NCBI RefSeq assembly: GCF_000956465.1 | Contig: NZ_JYJA01000038.1 | Coordinates: 186,001 to 250,000 of the forward strand | Reading direction: 5' to 3' | Length of the DNA stretch: 64,000 nt | Source: Microbacterium trichothecenolyticum | Lineage (GTDB): Bacteria > Actinomycetota > Actinomycetes > Actinomycetales > Microbacteriaceae | Shown: positions 53,149 through 61,879 of the stretch, piece by piece | Layout of the letters: each line of letters begins with the position of its first letter | Position numbering within the stretch: the first letter of the stretch is position 1 | Notes under the pieces: generated by a model | Told to the model about the DNA's origin: nothing | Database searches by the model: none | What the model saw: only the letters and a program-made list of their open reading frames with translations | Translations under genes and position numbers: made by a program

Positions 53149-53585
53149 CACACGCCCGCCGCCGACACCAGGCCGAACAGCTCCTCCGGCGTCTGGGCGG
53201 TCTTGAGCCGGGCAACTTCGTCCTCGTCCGAGAACAGGATCGCGATCTGCGACAGGATCTCGAGATGCTCATCGCCCTTGCCGGCGATGCCGACCACGAA
53301 CGTCACCGGGTTGCCGTCCCAGTCCACGCCGCCGTCGTAGCGCACGACCGACAGCGCCGAGTCGAGGATCTCGCCCTTGGTCTCGTTGGTGCCGTGCGGG
53401 ATCGCGAGCTCATTGCCCATGTACGTCGACACGGTCTGCTCGCGCTGGAGCATCGCGTCGTAGTAGGCGCCGGTGACCGCGCCTGCCGACTGGAGGATGT
53501 CGGCCGCCTCCCGCATCGCCTCGTCGCGCGTCGCGCTCCCGGAGTGGATGCGCACCTGCCCGATGCTCAGAACCTCGCGTGCCAT
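53148..53585 (-). CDS. mtlF: Mannitol-type PTS EIIA component
   Basis: The 145-residue phosphocarrier passes phosphate from HPr to the EIIB domain of the mannitol permease. YMGNELAIPHGTNETKGEIL holds the phosphorylated His, and VTFVVGIAGKGDEHLEILSQIA is the family core. A complete EIIA alone, not fused to EIICB, is the usual Gram-positive arrangement. Confidence 0.93.
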   Translation of the reverse strand: MAREVLSIGQVRIHSGSATRDEAMREAADILQSAGAVTGAYYDAMLQREQTVSTYMGNELAIPHGTNETKGEILDSALSVVRYDGGVDWDGNPVTFVVGIAGKGDEHLEILSQIAILFSDEDEVARLKTAQTPEELFGLVSAAGV

Positions 53586-53690
53586 GTTGTCGCCTTTCTC
53601 GTCATTCGCCTGTGGTGTCGTCGGAGGAGATACGGATGCCGCGACCCGCCGCCCGTTCCGAGCAGCGGGGCGCGGCCGTGCCGAGGGCGA

Positions 53691-53723
53691 TGGGGCCGGG
53701 GGCTTCTCGCCCGCCCGGCCCCA
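53691..53723 (-). terminator. Hairpin between mtlA and the EIIA gene
   Basis: A perfect 10-bp stem (TGGGGCCGGG) with a 13-base loop lies 12 bases after the mtlA stop codon. It could partly terminate or stabilise the upstream message. The rest of the 150-base gap shows no gene. Confidence 0.55.
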
Positions 53724-53735
53724 CCGCGGTCTCAG

Positions 53736-55292
53736 CTACGCACCATCCTCGTGCTGGGCGCGGACCAGGTCCACGACCTCGTCGTAGCGCGGCGAGTTCA
53801 TGAAGTTGTCGACCGACACGTGCACCGAGTTCGGCGTCTTCTGCCGCGCCCGGTCGGTGAGCTGGTTCTGCGTGATCACCAGATCCGCCGACGCGTCCAG
53901 GGCCGCGATCGCCTTGTTGGTGACCGTGACGTTCTCGATGCCCGCCTTCTTGATCTTGTTGCGCAGCACGCTCGCACCCATGGCCGACGAGCCCATGCCC
54001 GCGTCGCACGCGAACACGATGTTCTTGATCTCGCGCTCGGTCATGGTGGCCGGCTCGATGCCGCCGTCGGCGCTCGTGGCGGCGCCGCTGCGCAGGCCGT
54101 CCAGCGCAGCCGACGACTTGCCCTTGGCCGCCGCCGTCTGCGTGATCGCCGCGCCGAACGCGTCGTCGGTCGCCGCCATCGCCTCCAGGTCGCGCTTGCG
54201 CGAGGCGCGCAGGATGACCCACGAGATGAGGAACGTCACGGTGGCGGCGAGCACCACCGAGAGCAGCACCGCGACATACGAGTTGTTCGCGACTTGCGCG
54301 ATCACCGCGAAGATGCTGCCTGGTGCGGCCGGCGCCCTCAGGGCGCCCCCGAGGAGCATGTTCGTCGTGACGCCGGTCATGCCGCCTGCGATCAATGCGA
54401 GGATCAGCATCGGCTTCATCAGCGCGTACGGGAAGTACACCTCGTGGATGCCACCGAAGAACTGGATCACCGCGGCGCCCGGCGCGGAGGCGCGTGCGGC
54501 GCCGATGCCGAAGAACGTGAACGCGAGGAGCAGGCCCACACCGGGACCGGGGTTGGCCTCGAGCAGGAACAGGATCGACGAGCCGGTCTCGGCGGACTGC
54601 TGGATGCCGAGCGGCGTCAGCACGCCGTGGTTGATGGCGTTGTTGAGGAAGAACACCTTCGCCGGCTCGATGATGATGCTCGTGAGCGGCAGCAGGTTCA
54701 TCGAGACGAGCCAGTCGACCGCGTTGCTGAGCACCTGCATGATGCCGTTGACGACCCACGCGATCGGGTAGAAGCCGATGATCGCGAGCACGAAGCCCCA
54801 GATGCCGGCCGAGAACATGTTCACGAGCATCTCGAAGCCGGCGCGGATCTTGCCCTCCCAGAGGCTGTCCAGCCACCTCATGGAGTAGGCGCAGATCGGG
54901 GCCATGATCATCGCGCCGATGAACATGTGGACCTGGCCGAGCTGGTTGTCGGCGGGCAGGTCGGCGTTGATCTGCGCGATCAGGTAGTCCGACCCCGCGA
55001 TCGCGCCGAACGTGCCGATCGAGGCCACCACGCCGCCGCGCACGCCGTAGATGATGTTGCCGCCGGTGTACGCGATCAGGATCGGCAGGAGGTAGTGGAT
55101 GAAGGGACCCACCAGCGTCGCGAGCGCCGGGACCGGGGTCCAGCCGACCGCGATGAAGAACGCGGTGAAGATGCCCCACGCGATGAGCGCGGGGATGTTC
55201 GGCATGATCATGCCGGACAGGAACGTGCCGAAGCGCTGGACTCCGACCCGCGCCTTGCTGGTGCCCGCGGCGGGCACTGACGCCGTTGTCAT
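53736..55292 (-). CDS. mtlA: PTS mannitol permease EIICB
   Basis: The 518-residue membrane protein imports and phosphorylates mannitol. The EIIC domain (about 1-340) has FGTFLSGMIMPNIPALIAWG and the GGIHEVYFPYALMKP loop with the substrate-site Gly-Gly-Ile-His-Glu. The EIIB domain near 430 has IVFACDAGMGSSAMGASVLR with the phosphorylated Cys. The EIIA is separate. AAGGGAG precedes the ATG. Confidence 0.95.
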   Translation of the reverse strand: MTTASVPAAGTSKARVGVQRFGTFLSGMIMPNIPALIAWGIFTAFFIAVGWTPVPALATLVGPFIHYLLPILIAYTGGNIIYGVRGGVVASIGTFGAIAGSDYLIAQINADLPADNQLGQVHMFIGAMIMAPICAYSMRWLDSLWEGKIRAGFEMLVNMFSAGIWGFVLAIIGFYPIAWVVNGIMQVLSNAVDWLVSMNLLPLTSIIIEPAKVFFLNNAINHGVLTPLGIQQSAETGSSILFLLEANPGPGVGLLLAFTFFGIGAARASAPGAAVIQFFGGIHEVYFPYALMKPMLILALIAGGMTGVTTNMLLGGALRAPAAPGSIFAVIAQVANNSYVAVLLSVVLAATVTFLISWVILRASRKRDLEAMAATDDAFGAAITQTAAAKGKSSAALDGLRSGAATSADGGIEPATMTEREIKNIVFACDAGMGSSAMGASVLRNKIKKAGIENVTVTNKAIAALDASADLVITQNQLTDRARQKTPNSVHVSVDNFMNSPRYDEVVDLVRAQHEDGA

Positions 55293-55338
55293 TTTGCTGT
55301 CTCCCTTTGTATGTGGGTGTCCGGGCCGCCGGGGCGAC

Positions 55339-56994
55339 CTATCGGGTGGCCGCCTGCTGGGCTGCGGACCGGGCGGATGCCGCGCTGTTCGCGGCGAGGG
55401 CTGCCGTGGCGATGTCGCGTGCCTCGGCGATGGTGTGCTGGAGAAGTGTGGCGCGCACGTCGGCGAGAGCCGTGGGTGCCATGGACAGACTCGTGGCGCC
55501 CAGGCCGACGAGCACGACGGCCAGCAGCGGATCTGCGGCCGCCTCGCCGCAGATGCCGACCGGCTTGCCGTTCGCGCGGCCGGCGTCGCCGACCTCGCGG
55601 ATCAGGCGCAGCACCGCCGGGTGCCACGGATCCTGGAACGACGCGACCGATCCGAGGAGCCGGTCTGCGGCGAGCGTGTACTGCGTGAGGTCGTTGGTGC
55701 CGATGGAGGCGAAGTCCGCGTCCACCAGGATGCGGTCGGCGAGAAGCGCCGACGAGGGCACTTCCACCATGACGCCGGCGGTCTTGATGCCGTAGTCGCG
55801 GGCGAGGGCGGTGAAGTAGTTCGTCTCCTCGACGGTGGCGACCATCGGCGCCATGACCCACAGGTCGGCATCGGTGGCGGCATCCGCTTCGGCGAGGGCC
55901 GTGAGCTGCTCGCGCAGGATGTCCTCGCTGGCGCGGAGGGCACGGATGCCTCGGAGCCCGAGCGCCGGGTTCTCCTCGTGCGCGTCGTTCAGGAACGCGA
56001 GCGGCTTGTCGGCACCGGCGTCGAGCACTCGCACGACGACCTTCTTGCCCGGGAACGCGGCGAGCAGCTTCGTGTACGCCTCGCGCTGCTGCTCGACGGT
56101 GGGCGCCTGGTTGGAGCTCAGGAACAGGAACTCGGTGCGGAACAGCCCCACGCCCTCGGCCCCCAGCGCGACAGCATCGGCGGCGCCCTCCGGGTTGCCG
56201 AGGTTCGCCAGCAGCGGGATCGAGGTGCCGTCCGCGAGGGCTCCGTCGGTGATGGGAGCGGATGCTGCGGACGCACGCGCGTCCGCGCGGTTCTGCGCCC
56301 GCTCGAGCTCGTCGGCGGTCGGGTCGGTCGTCACGACGCCGGCGGCGGCATCCACGATCACCGTCTCGCCGTCGCGCAGTGCCGTCGCCGAGGTGGCGCC
56401 CACGATCGCGACGATCGACTTCTCGCGCGCGAGGATCGCCGTGTGCGAGGTGGGTCCGCCCTCGGTGGTCACGAGGGCCAGCACCTTGGTCAGGTCGAGC
56501 AGCGCCGTGTCCGCCGGTGCGAGATCCTTCGCGACGAGGACGAACGGGTGCCCGGGGTCCGGCACACCCGGTGCCGCGACGCCGCGCAGGCGCGCGATCA
56601 CGCGCTGCGCGACGTCGTCCAGGTCGGCGGCGCGCTCACCGAGGTAGCCGCCCATCGCCGCGAGCTGGTCGCGGAACGACGCGAAGGCGTCGAACACGGC
56701 GAACTCGCCGGTCTTGCCCTGCGCGAGCCTCGTGCCGATCTCGTCCGCGAGGGTCGGGTCCTCGGCCATCATGGCCTGCGCCTCGAGCACCTCCTGCGCG
56801 GCTCCGCCCGCCTGCGCGCCACGGGCCTCGAGCTCGCGTGCGACGGCGGCGACGGCATCCGTCACCCGCGCCTTCTCCTCGTCGGCGCTGATCTCGCTCG
56901 GCGCGTCCGAGGGAGCCGGTGCGGGCTCCGCCATGCGTGCGACGGGCCCCTGGGCGACGCCGAGTCCGATTCCCACCCCGCGGAGTTCGGTCAT
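55339..56994 (-). CDS. ptsI: PTS enzyme I
   Basis: The 551-residue cytosolic enzyme takes phosphate from PEP and passes it to HPr. TEGGPTSHTAILAREKSIVA holds the phosphorylated His near residue 190, LFRTEFLFL near 295 and RVLDAGADKPL near 330 bind PEP/Mg, and IGTNDLTQYTLAADR holds the C-terminal site. Length is slightly short of typical (570). GGAGG precedes the ATG, which lies 3 bases after the HPr stop codon. Confidence 0.95.
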   Translation of the reverse strand: MTELRGVGIGLGVAQGPVARMAEPAPAPSDAPSEISADEEKARVTDAVAAVARELEARGAQAGGAAQEVLEAQAMMAEDPTLADEIGTRLAQGKTGEFAVFDAFASFRDQLAAMGGYLGERAADLDDVAQRVIARLRGVAAPGVPDPGHPFVLVAKDLAPADTALLDLTKVLALVTTEGGPTSHTAILAREKSIVAIVGATSATALRDGETVIVDAAAGVVTTDPTADELERAQNRADARASAASAPITDGALADGTSIPLLANLGNPEGAADAVALGAEGVGLFRTEFLFLSSNQAPTVEQQREAYTKLLAAFPGKKVVVRVLDAGADKPLAFLNDAHEENPALGLRGIRALRASEDILREQLTALAEADAATDADLWVMAPMVATVEETNYFTALARDYGIKTAGVMVEVPSSALLADRILVDADFASIGTNDLTQYTLAADRLLGSVASFQDPWHPAVLRLIREVGDAGRANGKPVGICGEAAADPLLAVVLVGLGATSLSMAPTALADVRATLLQHTIAEARDIATAALAANSAASARSAAQQAATR

Positions 56995-56997
56995 GGT

Positions 56998-57276
56998 TCA
57001 GGCCTCCGCGTCGTGGTCGGTGGTGAGCAGCTCCGCGAGGGTGTCGAGGGTCGACTCCGCCCCGTCGCCGTCCGCGGTGAGGGTCACGTAGTCGCCCTGC
57101 TCGATGCCGAGCGCGATCACGCCGAGGATGCTCGCCGCGTTGACCGGACTCCCCGCGTCCTTCGCGATGGTGATCGGGATGCCGGCATCCTTCGCGGCCT
57201 GCGCGAACAGCTTCGCCGGACGCGCGTGCAGACCGTGCGCCGATCCGATCCGGACGGTGCGGGAGATGGGTGGCAT
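56998..57276 (-). CDS. ptsH: PTS phosphocarrier HPr
   Basis: The 92-residue phosphocarrier has GSAHGLHARPAKLFAQAAKD, in which His of GLHARP is the phosphorylation site. The region around residue 46 reads VNAASILGVIALGIEQGD, with Ser at the position of the regulatory Ser-46; the neighbouring KS is less typical, so HPr kinase control is uncertain. AGAGG precedes the ATG. The location within the mannitol cluster, just before EI, suggests a dedicated or shared general PTS pair. Confidence 0.93.
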   Translation of the reverse strand: MPPISRTVRIGSAHGLHARPAKLFAQAAKDAGIPITIAKDAGSPVNAASILGVIALGIEQGDYVTLTADGDGAESTLDTLAELLTTDHDAEA

Positions 57277-57318
57277 GTCGTGACCTCTCTGTCTGTTCCT
57301 GGTTCGTCGCGGTGTTGT

Positions 57319-57672
57319 TCAGTCCTGAGGTGGCGGGGCCGCATCCGCGGCCGGGAGCGGCCCCCCGGGGCTCCCGATCGCGGCGCGGACCAGTGCGAGT
57401 GTCCGCGTGCCGTCCCGGTCTCCGAAGATGTCGGGCGGCAGCAGCACCACCGTCGTGCCTCGCGCGGCGGCATCCCGTTCTATCCGCTCGAGCGCATGGA
57501 GCAGGTGCGGTCCCACGAGGACGACGTCGGCGGCATCGAGATCGATCGGAAGCGACTGCTCGGTGCCGGCGAAGGCGGAATACTCGAGTCCCTCTGCGTG
57601 GGCCGCGTGACGCACGCGCTGAGCGACGAAGGTGCTCGACGCACCCGCTCCGCAGACCACCAGGATCCTCAT
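57319..57672 (-). CDS. Stand-alone lactose/cellobiose-type PTS EIIB-like protein
   Basis: The 117-residue protein begins RILVVCGAGASSTFVAQRVR, the lactose/cellobiose-type EIIB phosphocysteine loop. VVLVGPHLLHALERI and VVLLPPDIFGDRDGTRTL follow as in the family; the Ala/Pro C-terminus is extra. Its role is unclear because mtlA has its own EIIB. It could phosphorylate another permease or signal to the divergent regulator. It is the first gene of the mannitol operon, with GAGGAGG before the ATG. Confidence 0.8.
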   Translation of the reverse strand: MRILVVCGAGASSTFVAQRVRHAAHAEGLEYSAFAGTEQSLPIDLDAADVVLVGPHLLHALERIERDAAARGTTVVLLPPDIFGDRDGTRTLALVRAAIGSPGGPLPAADAAPPPQD

Positions 57673-57695
57673 CGACCCGCCTCCTCTTGTGGCCA

Positions 57696-57707
57696 TTCTT
57701 GTGAGAA
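57696..57707. promoter_or_regulatory. Dyad TTCT-N4-AGAA in the mtl divergent region
   Basis: A 12-bp inverted repeat (TTCT tgtg AGAA) lies 23 bases upstream of the EIIB-like gene and 85 bases before the regulator. It is a possible MtlR-type binding site; the short half-site makes this weak. Confidence 0.3.
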
Positions 57708-57792
57708 CGCTGGGAGGGGACAACCACTCCTTCTTCCGCGGGGGCGGAAACGCCGCGGCCCTGCTGTCCGGTGCGCGTGGTTGACTGGGCGT

Positions 57793-59727
57793 GTGACCCG
57801 AGCCCGGCAAGATCGTGTGCTCGGACTGCTCCTGCGCGACGGCGACTGGGTCACCGCATCCGCTCTCGCCGACGCGCTGGGCGTGACCCCCCGCAGCATC
57901 CGCTCCTACGTCACCGCCGCGAACGCGCGGGTGGCGCCGGGCGTCGCTGTCGAGTCCGGGCCGCAGGGCTACCGCGCCGGATCCGATGGCGCGGCGGCTC
58001 TTCGTGCGGGCGGCGACACGGGCACGCCCCGCGACCGGCTGCACACGCTCGTGCGGGCGCTTCTCGACGCCCCCGACGGCATCGACGTGTTCGAGACCGC
58101 CGACGCGCTCCATGTCTCGCCGGCCACCCTCGACGCCGACCTCGCACGCGTCCGCGGGCTGCTCGGCGGAACCGAGCTCACCCTCGAGCGCTCCGCGTCC
58201 CGCGCCCGGTTGCGCGGCACCGAGGCCGCGCAGCGGCGGCTGCTGAGCAAGCTCGCCCACGACGAGATGGATGCGGGATCCTTCGATCTCGCCGCCCTCC
58301 GCCGCACGCTCGGCGAGGGATCGGTCGGTGCGCAGGCCTTCGGCCCGTTCAAGGCCGAGCTCGTCGCGCGCCTCGGCGAGCTGGGCTGGTTCGTCAACGA
58401 GTTCGGCATCGCCGACGTCGTCATGCACATCGCGATCGCGGCCGACCGCACCTCGCGCGACCGCCCGCTCGATGCGGCCGGCTCCACCCAGCGGGAGCGG
58501 CCGACCCAGAGCCAGGTCGCCGAGATCATCGCCGAACTGTCCGAACGGCACCTCGGTGTGCGGCTCGGCGGCGCCGATCTGCAGCACCTCGCGACGCTGG
58601 TGCTCACCCGCGTCGTCGCGCCCGACGGGCACGAGGACGCCGCATCCGGGGCCGTGACGTCCTCGCTCGATCCCGAGATCGAGGCCGTGGTGCGCGAGGT
58701 CGTGACCGCGGCCGCGGACGAGTTCCTCGTCGACATCGCGCACGAGGACTTCGTGGCGCGGCTCGCCCTCCACGTGCAGAACCTGCTGCACCGCGCCCGC
58801 GAGCAGGCGTGGTCGCGCAACCCGCTGACGCGGTCGCTCAAGTCGACATACCCGATGATCTTCGAGGTCGCGGTGTTCATCGCGAGCCGGCTGCAGCAGA
58901 GGCTCGGCATCCCGCTCCCCGACGACGAGATCGCCTACATCGCGATGCACGTCGGGGGCCGGCTCGAGCGCAGCCGCCGCGCGGACCAGCTCCTCACCGC
59001 GACGATCGTGTGCCCGGGCTACTACGACCTGCACGAGCTGCTGCGCTCCAGCGTCGACCGCTCGCTCGGGCAGGCGATCGAGGTGGTGGGCGTCGAGACC
59101 CGCGCCGATCCCGACTGGGCCTCGATCGACACCGACCTCGTCCTGACGACCATCGACCCGCCCACGACGAACGACCGGATCGTGCGCATCCAGCCGTTCC
59201 TCACCGACAGCGACGTCGAGCGCGTGCAGGCCGCGGCCGGGCGGATCCGGCGCTCGCGCCGCCTCGCGCGGCTGCGCGCCGAGCTGGAGCGCTACTTCGA
59301 GCCGTCCGCCTTCCTCCGCGGCCTCGATGAGGCCGCCGGCGAAGAGGGCGTGATCCGAGGGCTGGGCGCCCTGCTGCAGGCCCGCGAGGTCATCGATGCC
59401 GAGTACGTCGAGCGCACCATCGAGCGCGAGCGTCTGTCCTCGACCGCGTTCACCGACGCGCTGGCGGTGCCGCACGCGCTCGAGATGACGGCATCCCGCA
59501 CCGCCATCGCCATCGGCATCGCCGACCCGTCGATCCCCTGGGGCGACGGGCGCGTGCAGGTGGTGGCGCTGGTCGCGTTCTCCGAGACGGACCGCGAGGC
59601 GTTCCAGACGGTGTTCGAGCAGTTCGTCGAGGTGTTCAGCGAGCGCGACAGCGTGCAGCGCCTCGTCCGCCGGGGCACAGACTTCAACGCCTTCCTCGAC
59701 GAGCTCGTCGCTGTGATCGACGGCTGA
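57793..59727 (+). CDS. MtlR/BglG-type PRD transcriptional regulator
   Basis: The 644-residue regulator has an N-terminal HTH (VTASALADALGVTPRSIRSY), a second HTH near 90 (FETADALHVSPATLDADLAR), two PRD regions about 175-390 (HIAIAADR; YIAMHVGGR), an EIIB-like domain near 400-480 (TATIVCPGYYDL with a Cys) and a mannitol-type EIIA domain at the end (FTDALAVPHALEMTASRTAI). This is the MtlR layout, a DNA-binding activator controlled by PTS phosphorylation. The GTG at 57793 is chosen; the huge open frame upstream is antisense to the PTS genes. It is divergent from the mtl operon. Confidence 0.9.
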   Translation: MTRARQDRVLGLLLRDGDWVTASALADALGVTPRSIRSYVTAANARVAPGVAVESGPQGYRAGSDGAAALRAGGDTGTPRDRLHTLVRALLDAPDGIDVFETADALHVSPATLDADLARVRGLLGGTELTLERSASRARLRGTEAAQRRLLSKLAHDEMDAGSFDLAALRRTLGEGSVGAQAFGPFKAELVARLGELGWFVNEFGIADVVMHIAIAADRTSRDRPLDAAGSTQRERPTQSQVAEIIAELSERHLGVRLGGADLQHLATLVLTRVVAPDGHEDAASGAVTSSLDPEIEAVVREVVTAAADEFLVDIAHEDFVARLALHVQNLLHRAREQAWSRNPLTRSLKSTYPMIFEVAVFIASRLQQRLGIPLPDDEIAYIAMHVGGRLERSRRADQLLTATIVCPGYYDLHELLRSSVDRSLGQAIEVVGVETRADPDWASIDTDLVLTTIDPPTTNDRIVRIQPFLTDSDVERVQAAAGRIRRSRRLARLRAELERYFEPSAFLRGLDEAAGEEGVIRGLGALLQAREVIDAEYVERTIERERLSSTAFTDALAVPHALEMTASRTAIAIGIADPSIPWGDGRVQVVALVAFSETDREAFQTVFEQFVEVFSERDSVQRLVRRGTDFNAFLDELVAVIDG

Positions 59728-59764
59728 GCCGCAGCATCCGTCTCCGGTGCCCGCCGTCTGTCAC

Positions 59765-59836
59765 GGGTTCGGGGCGCGTATTGTCCGTCGGGGCGCGGAT
59801 TCTGCGCCCCAACGGAGCGTTCACGCCCCAAGACCC
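59765..59836. repeat. Locus-3 palindromic element (downstream), GGGTTCGGGGCGC motif
   Basis: Nested inverted repeats share one centre near 59800: inner arms CCGTCGGGGCGC and complement (11 of 12 bp), outer arms GGGTTCGGGGCG with one bulge. Four motif copies are arranged +,+,-,-. It ends 12 bases before the stop codon of the locus-3 gene. Confidence 0.8.
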
Positions 59837-59848
59837 TTCATCCGTGCG

Positions 59849-60802
59849 TCATCGCGGAGGCCGGATGCCGAACGCCTCGAGACATGCACCGAGCTCGGAC
59901 GCTGTCGCCAGGTGCGGCCAGCCCCATCGTGCGTACCGGCGCTGGGTCGTGCCGCGGATCCAATCCTCGCGTTGCTTCTCCTCGTCGAGCGTCTGGGAGG
60001 AGGTCCGGCCGTCGAGGAGCTTTCCGTCGACGTACTTGATTGCTCCGTCGAACTCGCCGAACGCGGCGATCTCCTCGATTCCGAAGTCCACGTAGTAGGG
60101 CTGTCCGCGCGGTCCAGGAACGGCCAACTGAAGCTCGAGGATGCGGAACCCGAGCTCTCGCAGCCGGATCCGGCTGATGCTCTCACCAGGCAGTTGCGCT
60201 CGACCGTCGGCGAAATCCAGGACTCGTCGTGCGCGCGTCTGACCGTGCGCAGATCGCCTGACGATCTCGGCGACCCTGTCGCGAAAGGCTTGGGCTCCCT
60301 CCACGTCGTACTCGCCTGGTCCCGCCACGAACTGCTTGCGCAGTGCCGCATCGGCGATCGTCACCGCCTGCTCGAACGTCGCGGTGCGCGCGACATCCGC
60401 GACCGTGCGTGCGAGCGAGGTGAACCGCAGGCCGTCGGCTTCCACGACGTCCTCGTCGGACAATTCACCGCGATGACGGACGACGCCGAAGGCGGCGCCA
60501 GGGCGCTGCGCCGCCGCGATGATGTGGATGCGCTCGCGATCGGCGCGATAGAGGGGCAGCCCATGCGCGGCTGCCGCGGTTTCGTGCGACACGACCGGCG
60601 AGCTCGCCGACACTTCGGTCAGGGCCTGCGCGCGGGCGATGGCCCGAGCTTCGGGTTTCGCCGCGGTCCACGCGTCGCCTCGAACGAAGACACCCGGTCG
60701 GATCTTCACGAGCTGTCCCGCGCGCAGTGCCTGAGCGAGACGCCGTGGGCTCACCCCTCGCAGGAGCAGGTCGTCGTGCCGAAGGAGGCTCAAGACGGTC
60801 AC
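59849..60802 (-). CDS. AbiEi/DUF559-like protein, locus 3
   Basis: The 317-residue protein belongs to the actinobacterial AbiEi-antitoxin-like/DUF559 group. The N-terminal HTH reads RGVSPRRLAQALRAGQLVKI (about 14-33) and the middle VVSHETAAAAHGLPL and TSLARTVADVAR are family landmarks. The C-terminal part has ESISRIRLRELGF, then YYVDFGIEEIAAFGEFDGAIKY, with Glu, Asp and Glu-x-Asp...Lys in a restriction-endonuclease-like order. It is more distant from the two other loci but shares the layout. I chose GTG at 60802, with AAGACT 6 bases upstream; a TTG at 60850 is the alternative. It is flanked on both sides by GGTTYGGGGCGC palindromes. Confidence 0.75.
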   Translation of the reverse strand: MTVLSLLRHDDLLLRGVSPRRLAQALRAGQLVKIRPGVFVRGDAWTAAKPEARAIARAQALTEVSASSPVVSHETAAAAHGLPLYRADRERIHIIAAAQRPGAAFGVVRHRGELSDEDVVEADGLRFTSLARTVADVARTATFEQAVTIADAALRKQFVAGPGEYDVEGAQAFRDRVAEIVRRSAHGQTRARRVLDFADGRAQLPGESISRIRLRELGFRILELQLAVPGPRGQPYYVDFGIEEIAAFGEFDGAIKYVDGKLLDGRTSSQTLDEEKQREDWIRGTTQRRYARWGWPHLATASELGACLEAFGIRPPR

Positions 60803-60808
60803 ACGTCG

Positions 60809-60814
60809 AGTCTT
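60809..60814 (-). promoter_or_regulatory. Possible leaderless-type -10 hexamer (AAGACT)
   Basis: AAGACT on the minus strand is followed by 6 bases and the GTG at 60802. It is a weaker match than TAGACT at 29762 and 17390. Confidence 0.3.
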
Positions 60815-60950
60815 CGCAACGACGACAGGAGCGTGGTCGCCGGTGACCAACCCGTGGACAACACGGCGGTGCGGCGCGGTGTGGACCGGCTGGGGAGGAA
60901 CCGGCCGCCGATCCCACTTTCGTCAGCGGGGACTGGGCCATCCCGCACGT

Positions 60951-61019
60951 GGTTTGGGGCGCAGCTTCTCCGTTGGGGCGGAGGATCTGCGCCCCAAGGG
61001 AGAGATCGCGCCCCAAACC
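60951..61019. repeat. Locus-3 palindromic element (upstream), GGTTTGGGGCGC motif
   Basis: Outer perfect 12-bp arms (GGTTTGGGGCGC) and inner perfect 8-bp arms (TTGGGGCG) share one centre at 60985, and most bases between them also pair. The motif is that of the element downstream of the same gene and of the orphan at 51918. Confidence 0.85.
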
Positions 61020-61087
61020 CGGAAGTGGCTGGATGCAGCGGGCCGGGCCGGCAAACGACGAGGGCGAACGGATGCTGCGCCCCGGCG

Positions 61088-61672
61088 TCAGCCGCGGGCG
61101 AGGCGCTCGGTGAGGTCGAGGCGAACCGCGGGCCACTCGGTCGGGAGGATCGAGAAGACCACGGTGTCGCGGAGGGTGCCGTCGGGGCCGAGGCGGTGAT
61201 TGCGCAGGACGCCGTCCTGCTTGGCGCCGAGGCGGGCGATGGCGGCGCGGGACTGACGGTTGTGCCAGTGCGTGCGGAACTCGACCGCGATGGCGTCGCA
61301 CTGCTCGAACGCGTGGGTGAGCAGCAGCAGCTTCGCGGCGGTGTTGACGGCGGTGCGCTGAGCCTCGAGCCCGATCCAGGTGTGCCCGATCTCGACGTGC
61401 CGGTTGGCCTGATCGATGTTGCAGAACGTGGTCGTGCCGATCACCCGCCCGGTGTCGAGCCGGCGCACCGCCCACGGATTCATGTGGCCCTCGTCGCGCC
61501 ACGCGAGTCGCTGCGCGATGTCGGCGGCGATGCCCTCCGGGCGCGGCACCGATGTGTACCAGGTGTGCTCCAGGCCTGCGGCCGCGGCGGCCAGGTCGGC
61601 CTCGTGCACGGGGGAGAGGGGTTCCAGGCGCACGTGCGCGTTCTCGAGGGTGACCGGCGAGGTGAGGAGCAT
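61088..61672 (-). CDS. GNAT-family N-acetyltransferase
   Basis: The 194-residue protein begins with the RimJ/RimL-type opening VTLENAHVRLEPLSPVHEAD. IGHTWIGLEAQRTAVNTAAK is the acetyl-CoA loop and VEFRTHWHNRQSRAAIARLG the conserved helix and strand, with the His-x-x-Asn-x-x-Ser-arg pattern. It probably acetylates a protein N-terminus or small amine. TACGCT ends 6 bases before the ATG. Confidence 0.85.
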   Translation of the reverse strand: MLLTSPVTLENAHVRLEPLSPVHEADLAAAAAGLEHTWYTSVPRPEGIAADIAQRLAWRDEGHMNPWAVRRLDTGRVIGTTTFCNIDQANRHVEIGHTWIGLEAQRTAVNTAAKLLLLTHAFEQCDAIAVEFRTHWHNRQSRAAIARLGAKQDGVLRNHRLGPDGTLRDTVVFSILPTEWPAVRLDLTERLARG

Positions 61673-61678
61673 GTCTCG

Positions 61679-61684
61679 AGCGTA
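61679..61684 (-). promoter_or_regulatory. Leaderless-type -10 hexamer (TACGCT)
   Basis: TACGCT on the minus strand is followed by 6 bases and the ATG at 61672. Confidence 0.5.
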
Positions 61685-61822
61685 GGCCGCGGGTGCTTCG
61701 AACCCTGCCGGATGGGCAACGTGCGAAGCATCCATATCGCGTTGACGTCCACATGCGCGCCCGCGCGTCGTCATACTTCGCAATTGTTCTCCCCGCCCGG
61801 CCCTCGCCTCCGAAGCCCCGCC

Positions 61823-61828
61823 TAGGCT
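61823..61828 (+). promoter_or_regulatory. -10 hexamer for the peptide-importer operon (TAGGCT)
   Basis: TAGGCT ends 6 bases before an in-frame GTG at 61835, the spacing of a leaderless start. The annotated start at 61880 would then have a 45-base leader. Confidence 0.5.
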
Positions 61829-61879
61829 CGAACGGTGCGTCCATTCCGGCGCATGCACAGCGAAGAGGACTCGAAACAG

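Noticed and set aside
55099..57792. An 898-codon N-terminal extension of the MtlR-type regulator
   Set aside because: It is antisense to mtlA, ptsI, ptsH and the EIIB-like gene and gives low-complexity Arg/Gly/Asp-rich sequence. The HTH begins right after the GTG at 57793.
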